Under the pieces are notes generated by a model, which made no database searches, was not told the DNA's origin, and worked only from the letters and a program-made list of their open reading frames with translations. 53,540 nucleotides of DNA, taken from IMG/VR virus record IMGVR_UViG_3300030202_003502, positions 25,662 through 79,201 of that record; one strand, given 5' to 3'. Of the stretch, positions 23,559 to 30,812 are shown one piece after another (the first letter of the stretch is position 1; every line of letters starts with the position of its first letter). A program made the translations under genes and the position numbers. This DNA comes from a virus.

Positions 23559-23955
23559 CCTTAATTTGTTTTTCAATTCTTTTTAAAGTTTCAGTAGTTA
23601 ATTCGCGATTCCATTTTAATGCTTCTCTTAATTCACGATTACCTATTTCATTTATCTTTAAATAAAAATCGATTGTCTCCTGTGAAGGTTCCCATACTTT
23701 TTCTTTTTTCTGCTTTCTTACTTTTGTATAGATCCACCCAGGTACTCTTTTAAATTTAGAAGAAACCATTCTCCATGATTCTGCTGCACCTACTGGACTT
23801 GTTCGAAGCGAGTTAAACATATTAGCCTGCATTGGAAATTTAATTGCCATAAATCTATTTACCATAAAGGAATTTTTAGACTTATCATATGACTTTAAGT
23901 TATCCCATGATTCGTGGCTACCAAAAAGAACTTTAATATAATCAAATAATTTCAT
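23533..23955 (-). CDS. 62: Possible clamp-loader small subunit (gp62-like), 140 aa
   Basis: A 140-residue basic helical protein. The segment S-F-M-V-N-R-F-M-A-I-K-F-P-M-Q-A-N-M-F-N-S-L, followed by P-G-W-I-Y-T-K-V-R-K, recalls the gp62 pattern in T4-like phages. There a F-M-V-x-N/R helix near the N-terminus is followed by a Met/Asn helix and a P-(R/K)-G-K-R-x-x-K-W-x-K block. T4 gp62 (187 aa) is longer, but marine relatives are closer to this size. It lies two genes downstream of gene 44, with RNase H between, which suits a gp44/gp62 clamp loader. The similarity is weak, and an unrelated structural protein is possible. Confidence 0.5.
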   Translation of the reverse strand: MKLFDYIKVLFGSHESWDNLKSYDKSKNSFMVNRFMAIKFPMQANMFNSLRTSPVGAAESWRMVSSKFKRVPGWIYTKVRKQKKEKVWEPSQETIDFYLKINEIGNRELREALKWNRELTTETLKRIEKQIKDDVHRRKL

Positions 23956-23979
23956 TTGTTTATTATTATATTTATCAAA

Positions 23980-25206
23980 TTAAAAAAGTTTACCTTTTTC
24001 TTTTTTATCTGTTATGAATGAAAAATCATCATCCTCAGATTCATCGGATTCATTTAGCACTGATGATGTAATACTAATGTTTCCTTTTTCGTAAGGTGTC
24101 CCTTCTAAAATTTTATTCATAGTCGTTAATTTATTAACAACTAAGTTGGTATTTTTATTTAGAATTTCTACGGTCCTTAGCATTTCTTCTAAGATACTTT
24201 CTGGTATTGTTGTAGAATTAAGTAAAACTAAATTTGCATTAAGTTTAATATTTTTAACCAATTGATCTTGGCTCATATGTTTAGCCTTTAATATTTTAGA
24301 TGCAATTTGAGCAACATCGGTAACATAATCATTAGTGAAAAAATACATAGGATCTACGTTACCATGTTTTTCTGTAAATTCATCTAATATTAATTGAGCC
24401 TTTTTGTCACTAACACCATAAGTACGTTTTTTGCCATTCTTTAGTGTAGTTGTATAATAGTAAATAGGTGCGACGTTATCTCCTGAATCTCCAGTAAGTA
24501 CCTTTTTAAAAGCGATTTCTTCTGGGTTAATTTCTACGACCGTCATCTTTTTTGCTCTAAGTAATTCTGCAAATAAATTTTTAGATATTGATTCTACAGA
24601 AACCGAATTTGAAAATATATCGCCCGGTTCCTTTTTTGTGGAAGTATCAGCCATCCACTCGGTAAAGCCGTGGTATGCATATAGATTTTTTTGTACTGGA
24701 GAATATAATACAGTATGTGCTTTAGTAGAAGGATTATGATTAACCAATTGAATCATATCCTTATCTCCAGTAAATAAGATAACAGATTTACCTTTTGCAT
24801 TACAGTGAGTATTCCATGCATACATTAGATCGTCACCTTCTGCTCCTTGTACCTTATGTAAGAGTACACCTTTTTTCTGGATGTAAGATTGAAATTGCTC
24901 TGTAACTTTTGTAAAATTTTCCCAGTTAATTTTTTTATCAGCAGAACGATTGCCTTTGTAGTCTGCCTGTGGATGAAAGTCTTTTCTCCATGATCTTGAA
25001 TCTAATGTAAATACGATTCTGTCAATAAGACCTTCAAATTTTCTAGTCTCATATGCAAAATCTGTAGCCAATTTTCTCATAAAGGTTTGCATATCCTTTT
25101 TGTTTGACAAAATATCTTTACTCTTTGTCATATAAGGAATAACATAGAGGGTTTTAAACAGAAAGTAATTTCCGTCTATTACTAATGTATGGCGTACTGT
25201 CTTCAT
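23980..25206 (-). CDS. rnh: RNase H / FEN-1-family 5'-3' exonuclease (T4 rnh-like)
   Basis: A flap-endonuclease-type 5' nuclease, about 408 aa (T4 RNase H is 305). Motifs in order: V-I-D-G-N-Y-F-L-F near the N-terminus, D-Y-K-G-N-R-S, G-A-E-G-D-D-L-M-Y, L-F-T-G-D-K-D-M-I-Q-L, and V-L-T-G-D-S-G-D-N-V-A-P, which gives the expected cluster of metal-binding Asp/Glu. The family removes RNA primers from lagging strands. The C-terminal 40 residues are acidic (E-S-D-E-S-E-D-D-D-F-S-F) and end K-G-K-L-F, a possible partner-binding tail. I start at ATG 25206 (M-K-T-V-R-H-T). The upstream in-frame TTG at 25230 is less likely. Confidence 0.9.
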   Translation of the reverse strand: MKTVRHTLVIDGNYFLFKTLYVIPYMTKSKDILSNKKDMQTFMRKLATDFAYETRKFEGLIDRIVFTLDSRSWRKDFHPQADYKGNRSADKKINWENFTKVTEQFQSYIQKKGVLLHKVQGAEGDDLMYAWNTHCNAKGKSVILFTGDKDMIQLVNHNPSTKAHTVLYSPVQKNLYAYHGFTEWMADTSTKKEPGDIFSNSVSVESISKNLFAELLRAKKMTVVEINPEEIAFKKVLTGDSGDNVAPIYYYTTTLKNGKKRTYGVSDKKAQLILDEFTEKHGNVDPMYFFTNDYVTDVAQIASKILKAKHMSQDQLVKNIKLNANLVLLNSTTIPESILEEMLRTVEILNKNTNLVVNKLTTMNKILEGTPYEKGNISITSSVLNESDESEDDDFSFITDKKEKGKLF

Positions 25207-25255
25207 AGGTTGTTTTATTAATAGTAACAAGTTTTTAGAATTCTGAAAGTCTTTC

Positions 25256-25426
25256 TTACAGTTCTTTTAAAAATTGTTTAATTTCAATATGAGAGTTAAC
25301 TTTATCCCATTCCTTGTCAGCACCTTTTTCTCTCTCATTTAACATTAAGTGGATACGGTGTACTGCTTTACCTAAATCAGCGTGATTAGGATATTTCTTT
25401 ACTAAATCATTTATTAAATCTTCCAT
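25256..25426 (-). CDS. Small hypothetical protein, 56 aa
   Basis: From ATG 25426 to TAA 25256. It begins M-E-D-L-I-N-D-L-V-K-K-Y-P-N-H-A-D-L-G and continues as one charged helical run with no cysteine. Its ATG shares a base with the stop of gene 44 (TAATG), a coupling typical of real phage gene junctions, and it fills the gap before the RNase H gene. The family is unknown. A small accessory of the replication complex would be a guess. Confidence 0.65.
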   Translation of the reverse strand: MEDLINDLVKKYPNHADLGKAVHRIHLMLNEREKGADKEWDKVNSHIEIKQFLKEL

Positions 25427-26388
25427 TATGCTTCGTTTAAAATTGTTTGTAATTCATATATGCAAGCCAACATTGATACTACAGGATCAATTACTTGCGA
25501 TCTTTGTGCTTGGTATTTTGCAACAGTCACTACTACCTGAGGTATAAATGTTACATACGAAGATCTTTCAGTTTTTAAATATTCAATAAATTCTACACCT
25601 AAACTAGCAAGTATTTCATCTACTCTACTTGAATAATTAGAAACTAGGTATTGATAATTTTTAACAGAGTCGGTATTGTCTACGACCAATTCAAATACAT
25701 CTTTAAAAACCGAATTGAATTTTTTAATATCCTCGACTTGAATTTTTTCTAATCCTTGAGATTTAAATCCTTGTATTGTATTTAACATGTTTCGTAAATC
25801 AGGAAACTTTCTTCTTACCAATTCAACAGCTGCATGTTTTTCTATCTCTAAACCTTCTTCTTTACAGATATTAAAAAGTCTTACGATATACCCTTTCATA
25901 ATTTCAGTCTCTTCTTCTTTAGAAAAATCGAAATCAATCATTTCAAACCTAGACTGAATTGGATCAGGTACTTTATTAATATAATTGCATGTTGCTATAA
26001 ATCTTGCATTAATAGAAAATTGATCCATAGTTGCTCTAAGAGCTTTAAAGAATTGATCAGATACACCGTCTATCTCATCTAATAAAATTACTTTCATTTT
26101 ACCAGGTTCATCCATTATTGAACGATTAGCACAAAAGTCAGTAATTCTATTTCTTACGATATCTATTGATGTATCTGTACTTGCATTAATATACAGATGA
26201 GGATGTTTAAAATGTTTTACCATTACCTTAGCAGCTGAGGTTTTTCCTGTTCCTGGGCTACCGTGTAAAAGTAAATGTTGGTATACCCCCTTATTTAATT
26301 TTTCTTTAACTCTATTTGGGGTTATTAAATCTTCTAAAGTTTTAGGCCGATATTTTTCTGTTAAAAGAATATTTTCAATGTTCTTCAT
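25426..26388 (-). CDS. 44: Sliding-clamp loader large subunit (gp44-like)
   Basis: An AAA+ clamp loader ATPase of 320 aa (T4 gp44 is 319). It starts with E-K-Y-R-P-K-T-L-E-D-L, then Walker A H-G-S-P-G-T-G-K-T-S, Walker B V-I-L-L-D-E-I-D-G, sensor 1 A-T-C-N-Y, and the arginine-finger motif I-Q-S-R-F. It opens and loads the gp45 clamp, with gp62 as partner. The C-terminal part is the helical collar. It is the first gene of a leftward unit (44, 56-aa, rnh, 62-like), facing the divergent plus-strand gene at 26474. A GTATAAAAATAAA element lies 30 bases upstream. Confidence 0.96.
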   Translation of the reverse strand: MKNIENILLTEKYRPKTLEDLITPNRVKEKLNKGVYQHLLLHGSPGTGKTSAAKVMVKHFKHPHLYINASTDTSIDIVRNRITDFCANRSIMDEPGKMKVILLDEIDGVSDQFFKALRATMDQFSINARFIATCNYINKVPDPIQSRFEMIDFDFSKEEETEIMKGYIVRLFNICKEEGLEIEKHAAVELVRRKFPDLRNMLNTIQGFKSQGLEKIQVEDIKKFNSVFKDVFELVVDNTDSVKNYQYLVSNYSSRVDEILASLGVEFIEYLKTERSSYVTFIPQVVVTVAKYQAQRSQVIDPVVSMLACIYELQTILNEA

Positions 26389-26418
26389 GTAGTGTTTAAA
26401 TTTTTATCTAATTAACTG

Positions 26419-26431
26419 TTTATTTTTATAC
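26419..26431 (-). promoter_or_regulatory. GTATAAAAATAAA motif before gene 44
   Basis: The same 13-mer as before genes 39, 55 and uvsX, here 30 bases upstream of the gene 44 ATG. It lies in an 85-base divergent gap that also must hold the start signals of the plus-strand gene. Confidence 0.45.
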
Positions 26432-26473
26432 TCAATTTTTAGTGAATAGTTTAAGACTGGATAAATAAAATGT

Positions 26474-27259
26474 ATGATTAGGCACAGAAGAAATTTAAAA
26501 AGTACTAAGATGGTACAAGGAGGGAAATCAAGAATTAAAAAAATTAATCACCCTCCACAACAACTTAATTCACCAGTCAAAAATAAAAGAGGATCTGTAA
26601 TAACTTCAAAAAGTAAGCTAGATGGGTCAACATTTGATCGAAGTAATATTAAATACACTAAAGTAAAACCTATCTGGAAAGGAGAAACTGTATTTATTGT
26701 AGGTGGTGGACCTTCGTTATCTAAATTCAATTTTAATTTATTAAAAGGAAGAAACATAATAGCAATCAATAAATCTATTAAATCGTGCCCATGGGCTCAA
26801 ATTTTATATTGGACTGATTCTAGAGTTTATTCATGGCTAAAAGATGACATAGAGAAATTTAAAGGCGATAAGTATACTATTAAACCATTTAACACACCAT
26901 TAAATGTTAAAGCTTTAAAAAATACAGGAACTTCCGGCTTAGAATTGGATCCTGTAGGAATAAGACACGGTAACAATAGTGGCTTTGCTGCAATTAATCT
27001 TGCTTATCATTTAGGCGTTAAAAGAATTATTCTATTAGGGTTTGATATGGGTAACATAGGACAAAAAAGCCATTATCATGATGGGTATCCTGTTTTAATG
27101 ACATCAAATAAAACATATGAAGAACGAATGCTACCTACATTTAATTCTTTAGTTAAACCATTAGAAGAAAATGGTGTAGAAATAATTAATGCTAGTATGG
27201 TAAGTAAAATAAAATGTTTTAAAAGAATGCCAATAGAAAAAGCTTTACTTTTTAGTTGA
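26474..27259 (+). CDS. DUF115/MptE-like Rossmann protein, only plus-strand gene, 261 aa
   Basis: The only gene in the window on the plus strand. The first 60 residues are basic and low-complexity (K-S-R-I-K-K-I-N-H). A Rossmann-like core follows, with V-F-I-V-G-G-G-P-S-L-S-K-F as nucleotide-binding loop, I-I-A-I-N-K-S-I, a W-T-D-S-R segment, N-N-S-G-F-A-A-I-N-L-A-Y, and I-I-L-L-G-F-D-M-G. The G-G-G-P-S-L and L-G-x-D motifs are typical of DUF115/MptE-like proteins that occur with sugar genes. A glycosyltransferase or sugar-phosphate role is likely; the substrate is unknown. Translation may start at 26474 or at the internal ATG at 26510. Its 3' end overlaps the opposing 163-aa gene by 15 bases. 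Orientation and placement suggest later acquisition. Confidence 0.75.
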   Translation: MIRHRRNLKSTKMVQGGKSRIKKINHPPQQLNSPVKNKRGSVITSKSKLDGSTFDRSNIKYTKVKPIWKGETVFIVGGGPSLSKFNFNLLKGRNIIAINKSIKSCPWAQILYWTDSRVYSWLKDDIEKFKGDKYTIKPFNTPLNVKALKNTGTSGLELDPVGIRHGNNSGFAAINLAYHLGVKRIILLGFDMGNIGQKSHYHDGYPVLMTSNKTYEERMLPTFNSLVKPLEENGVEIINASMVSKIKCFKRMPIEKALLFS

Positions 27260-27736
27260 TCTTTTTACATACGTTAAGAATTCACGCTGTTCACCTTTAA
27301 ATATTCTTTTACATTCCTTTAAAAATTTAATTGAAGAATCTACTATTCTTTGATCGATTGTGGAATTTTTTGAATTATGCACTTCTTGGCATTTTTTACA
27401 TACTAAATTTTCGACTTTCTTATATGCCATTTTTGATTTAATATCAACATTACATATTGCGCAGTTCCAATCAATGTAACCCATGTCCTGGCCTATTTCT
27501 TTTAGAGTTGTAAAGGTAGATTTAAATGCGTTCCAAAATAATTTCTTTAAACCTTTTTCATGTTCGTTTAAATCTTCTATTTTAAATATTACTTCTAATG
27601 CCTGAGTATCTTCATTAAGATATCTAAAGTAATCATTATCCAAGATTAACTGTTGCTTAGAAGGCGGCAAGTTTTCTAAGAGAATACCATGCCGCCTTTT
27701 ATACCAACCAAAGTTGATTTTTCTAATTTTATACAT
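27245..27736 (-). CDS. Zinc-ribbon-like hypothetical protein, 163 aa
   Basis: Residues 92-115 contain C-A-I-C...V-C-K-K-C, two CxxC pairs separated by about 17 residues, as in a zinc ribbon. The N-terminal half is basic and aromatic (G-W-Y-K-R-R-H-G-I-L), and the C-terminus is a basic helix (F-L-K-E-C-K-R-I-F-K-G). Possible roles are nucleic-acid binding or a RecO-like recombination mediator, but neither can be supported by sequence alone. It overlaps the end of the plus-strand gene, and its own start touches the stop of the EF-hand gene, so it is co-transcribed with the head genes. Confidence 0.6.
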   Translation of the reverse strand: MYKIRKINFGWYKRRHGILLENLPPSKQQLILDNDYFRYLNEDTQALEVIFKIEDLNEHEKGLKKLFWNAFKSTFTTLKEIGQDMGYIDWNCAICNVDIKSKMAYKKVENLVCKKCQEVHNSKNSTIDQRIVDSSIKFLKECKRIFKGEQREFLTYVKRSTKK

Positions 27737-28782
27737 TAACCTAATATAGCTTTTTCAAATTCTACTAATTCATTTTCTACTATTGATAAGTATTTAGGAT
27801 CCATGAATTTATCAAGGGATTCTTTTTGAAGTTTATCAATTTTAGTTTGAATTTCTGCTTTCTTATCTTCATCATCAGTTTTAGCCAATAGATCTTGGTA
27901 CCTTTTAATTTTACCATCTTTACTATTTTTTGCTTCTCTTTCTTTATCTGATAATTGATTATCACCGTCTGCATCAAATTGATCCTTACCTGCATTTTTA
28001 TCTTTAGGCTTTGCCTTAGATGGTTTACCAGTTGCGGATGCTAATGCATCTTGGTTTGTTTTAAGATTTGCTTCAGCAGTTGCCAACAGTTCTTCTAATT
28101 TTGAAGTATCCTCGCCTGCTTTCTTTTTCTTTCCAATTGCAGCTTTTTGATCATTTACTGATGTCTGTAACTTTTCTATAGTTTTCTCTAAAGCTTCTAT
28201 TTGTTTATCGTCTGGTGCTGGTGGCGTAGTTTCTTCTGCTGCTGCTGGAGAAACTCCATCATCATTAACAGTAGATTCGTATTCTCCCATTTCTTGGTTT
28301 GCGCCGGCTGCTTGATTTTGAGCCTTTTTAAGTTGCACCTTTAATATTTTTGTTTCAGAATCAGTTGCATTCTTAAGAGCCGTTTCAGCAGCTGCAATTT
28401 TAGCATTTGCTTTTGCCAAGGTTGCCACAGTTTTTAGACCGTCTGTTGTTGCAGCAGTATCCATTTTTAATGTAATAGCAGATGCCTGATCTTTAAGTGC
28501 TGCATTTTTTGTAGCTGTTGCAGATTTTAAAGTTTCAGTTTCTTTTTTAGTTCTTTCTCCTTTTGATGCCTGCATTTTTTTTCTCATATCCAAATCGTTA
28601 AGAGATTGTTGAACTAATGCTTTTTGCAATTTCTTTGCAGCTTTTTTAATTTTCATAAACTTTATAGGTGAACCTAACATCACTCCAATGTTTTCATTTA
28701 GTTCTCTATCTAGAGTTTTCTCAAAGTTATTAACTGATTCCTGTAATATCTTATGAGATTCCATACTTAATAATAGTTTCAT
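27736..28782 (-). CDS. Coiled-coil protein with one EF-hand loop, possible core/internal head protein, 348 aa
   Basis: Long Ala/Lys/Glu/Gln helices span residues 40-165 and 190-250, separated by a proline-rich linker (A-A-E-E-T-T-P-P-A-P). Residues 270-281 (D-A-D-G-D-N-Q-L-S-D-K-E) fit the 12-residue EF-hand calcium loop, with Asp at 1, 3 and 5 and Glu at 12. The N-terminus has I-L-Q-E (12-15), a possible prohead-protease site. It follows the major capsid gene behind a terminator and its own late promoter. Composition resembles scaffold or internal head proteins. A calcium-dependent assembly role is inferred. A second possible start is ATG at 28764. Confidence 0.6.
   Translation of the reverse strand: MKLLLSMESHKILQESVNNFEKTLDRELNENIGVMLGSPIKFMKIKKAAKKLQKALVQQSLNDLDMRKKMQASKGERTKKETETLKSATATKNAALKDQASAITLKMDTAATTDGLKTVATLAKANAKIAAAETALKNATDSETKILKVQLKKAQNQAAGANQEMGEYESTVNDDGVSPAAAEETTPPAPDDKQIEALEKTIEKLQTSVNDQKAAIGKKKKAGEDTSKLEELLATAEANLKTNQDALASATGKPSKAKPKDKNAGKDQFDADGDNQLSDKEREAKNSKDGKIKRYQDLLAKTDDEDKKAEIQTKIDKLQKESLDKFMDPKYLSIVENELVEFEKAILG
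27940..27975 (-). other. EF-hand-like calcium loop
   Basis: Encodes D-A-D-G-D-N-Q-L-S-D-K-E. Positions 1, 3, 5 and 12 are acidic, position 6 is Asn where Gly is usual, and position 8 is Leu. Only one loop is present, whereas EF-hands normally work in pairs, so dimerisation or a dockerin-like arrangement would be needed. Confidence 0.7.
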
Positions 28783-28797
28783 CTGCTTGTATTTTTA

Positions 28798-28809
28798 TTT
28801 TATATATTC
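28798..28809 (-). promoter_or_regulatory. Candidate late promoter, EF-hand protein gene
   Basis: GAATATATAAAA on the minus strand, 15 bases before the ATG at 28782. It lies directly behind the capsid-gene terminator, again back to back. Confidence 0.55.
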
Positions 28810-28823
28810 TAAATTTAAATGAC

Positions 28824-28855
28824 AAAAAAAGAGCCTCTCTTTCGAGAAGCTCTTT
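28824..28855 (-). terminator. Intrinsic terminator after the major capsid gene
   Basis: A minus-strand stem of 12 pairs (AAAGAGC-U-UCUC with GAGA-G-GCUCUUU, one G-U pair) closed by a GAAA tetraloop and followed by seven U. It lies 28 bases after the stop of gene 23. Confidence 0.93.
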
Positions 28856-28883
28856 TAGTTATGATTAGTTTTAAATTTAACTA

Positions 28884-30632
28884 TTAGATGATATCAACAC
28901 CTGTATCAAATTTAAACTCTAAAGTATAATACATAGTTTCTGGATGGAAACCTGCATCTACTAAAGCAAATCTAGATTTAACAGCGATTTTCGGCGCCAT
29001 TGTACCTTCTGCGATAGTTTCAACAGACTCAGCCATTAAGTAAGGCATAAATACCAAACCTGGAGAGTTTCCGTCACCTTTTCTACCTACTGCTACTCTT
29101 GTATCACCCCATGTCATTGTTGGGTCAACATAAACAGTTACACCAGCAATTGCACCGATTGGATATAAAGATCCACCAGCTTGGTTTACAGTATTAGCAA
29201 GAGGGTAAGGTACAAAACCAGCACAATCTTGTAATGCAGTTCCGATTTGTCCGGAGCATACAGCGAATGTAGCAGGTCCTCTTCTTCCTCTAGTAGAAAT
29301 TAAGTTAGTTGCAGCAAGAATTCTCGATAGTAATCTTCTTTGAAGAGTACCTTGAGTTTCTCCACCTTGACCAACTTGGATAAATGTACCAGCGATAGTT
29401 ACATCAGTATTCGAAGCCACACCAGGTCCTAAGTTAAAACCAGCACCAGGGATAGCACCACCAGCAATACTATAACCAGCAGATAAATTAATCGACTCAG
29501 TAGCATTTACGTTAGCAGCATTAGTTGCTCCATTTCTAAATATTCTGTCTAAGATTAATTTGTTGATAGATTGAGTTAATTCATTAACCAATACTGCTTC
29601 TACTTGAGCAACAGCATCAATACCGAATTGTTTCAAATCTTGAACTTGTTCTCTAGTTACACCAGCAGCAACTTGGAAAGTTTGTGCAGCAACAGATTTG
29701 TTGAACAAGTTAAGTCCCATTAAGTTATCAGGAGTATCTTCACCTTCACCTCTTAAATAAGGATCTTGTGAACCGATAGTTGGGAAACCTCCAACTGGAG
29801 CATCAGATGGGTTATTAATTCCACCTCCAGTGTTTTCTTCAAAACCTACACCAGAAAAACCAGTTACGTGGTCTTCTAAAGCTTTAACCAATTCAGCAGC
29901 ACCACCTACAACATATGCTATTGGAGCACCTGCTTGTAGAGCAGTAGTATAGATATTAGTCACAGCAGCTGTAGTAATTGCATCAGCAATTGCTTCAGGA
30001 GCAGATTCAGCACCTTGTTGATACTGTGCAATAGCAGGAGCAGCTACATCAGCAACTAGAGCTCTTACTCTAAAGATAGGGAAACCATCAATTCTTGAAT
30101 TCTTAATATAAGTTAATTCAAAAGAGTGTTGGTTTGCACCAGCAGTACCAGCATAATATACTTGCCCTTCAGCAAGTCCACCTGCAGCACCTAATTGAAA
30201 TTTAATCATCAAAGGAGCAGCTTTAGTGTTACCGATATTTCTACCACCAGCATATACGAAATCTAAATAAGTTAAGATTCCCATTGGTCCTTGCATTGGT
30301 ACTACAGGAACTAGGTCTAAACCGATAGTCTGAGCAGCAACTTGCATAGCAAGAGGAAGCAAAGAAAATGGTCTGTCTCCAGAACCAGTTGCTTGACCAG
30401 CAAAGTTATTTAATGTACCAGGATCAGCTGGGAATGCAGTATTACCCATTCCAGGTACGTTTACGTTAGGGTTAAGATGAACAGAGTTATGAACACTTTC
30501 GCTTAAGTTATGGAAATGACAGTATTTTGACATCCAAGTTAACTTAGATTTATCAGAAACGCCAGTTGCCTCTTCTACGATAGGAGCCCATGTCTTCATC
30601 ACCTCAGCCTCATTAATTAATTGATTATACAT
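28884..30632 (-). CDS. 23: Major capsid protein (gp23-like)
   Basis: The main head protein, 582 aa (T4 gp23 is 521 before cleavage). The start W-A-P-I-V-E-E, the segment P-L-A-M-Q-V-A-A-Q-T-I-G-L-D-L-V-P-V-V-P, the late motif T-R-G-R-R-G-P-A-T-F-A-V, and the end V-V/E-T-(I)-A-E-G with K-S-R-F-A-L-V are characteristic of T4-like capsid proteins. Possible prohead-protease sites of the I/L-x-E type lie at residues 6-8 (I-N-E), 18-20 (I-V-E) and 43-45 (L-S-E). I cannot choose among them. A 180-base leader region with a candidate promoter precedes it and a strong terminator follows. Confidence 0.96.
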   Translation of the reverse strand: MYNQLINEAEVMKTWAPIVEEATGVSDKSKLTWMSKYCHFHNLSESVHNSVHLNPNVNVPGMGNTAFPADPGTLNNFAGQATGSGDRPFSLLPLAMQVAAQTIGLDLVPVVPMQGPMGILTYLDFVYAGGRNIGNTKAAPLMIKFQLGAAGGLAEGQVYYAGTAGANQHSFELTYIKNSRIDGFPIFRVRALVADVAAPAIAQYQQGAESAPEAIADAITTAAVTNIYTTALQAGAPIAYVVGGAAELVKALEDHVTGFSGVGFEENTGGGINNPSDAPVGGFPTIGSQDPYLRGEGEDTPDNLMGLNLFNKSVAAQTFQVAAGVTREQVQDLKQFGIDAVAQVEAVLVNELTQSINKLILDRIFRNGATNAANVNATESINLSAGYSIAGGAIPGAGFNLGPGVASNTDVTIAGTFIQVGQGGETQGTLQRRLLSRILAATNLISTRGRRGPATFAVCSGQIGTALQDCAGFVPYPLANTVNQAGGSLYPIGAIAGVTVYVDPTMTWGDTRVAVGRKGDGNSPGLVFMPYLMAESVETIAEGTMAPKIAVKSRFALVDAGFHPETMYYTLEFKFDTGVDII

Positions 30633-30708
30633 TTTGTTGTATTTTTTTAATTGAGTTTTAGTTTTAATTTAATCTTAGCTTTTTGCTTCTTAGCTTTTAG
30701 ATTACTGT

Positions 30709-30719
30709 ATTATATATCT
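30709..30719 (-). promoter_or_regulatory. Candidate late promoter, gene 23
   Basis: AGATATATAAT on the minus strand, 76 bases before the capsid ATG. This gives it the longest leader among the candidate late genes. The same variant precedes gene 20. Confidence 0.45.
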
Positions 30720-30735
30720 AATGCTTCACAGCATT
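30720..30735 (-). other. Small hairpin beside the gene 23 promoter
   Basis: A 6-bp inverted repeat AATGCT-GTGA-AGCATT on the minus strand, just upstream of the candidate promoter. The 180-base gap around it (30633-30812) holds no gene and carries A-rich repeats (AAGCTAAGAAGC-type) near 30680. The hairpin may be a regulatory site or chance. Confidence 0.3.
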
Positions 30736-30760
30736 TTGTATCTATATTATATTATTTGTG

Positions 30761-30789
30761 AAAAAGAAACCCAGATTTCTCTGGGTTTC
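30761..30789 (-). terminator. Intrinsic terminator after the protease/scaffold gene
   Basis: A perfect 10-bp minus-strand stem GAAACCCAGA / TCTGGGTTTC with a GAAA tetraloop, then five U. It lies 24 bases after the stop at 30813 and insulates gene 23 from gene 21. Confidence 0.93.
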
Positions 30790-30812
30790 AAAATTGTGAA
30801 TGTTTGTAGTTA

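Noticed and set aside
27245-27736. RecO homologue
   Set aside because: Paired CxxC motifs and basic helices are suggestive but too generic to name.
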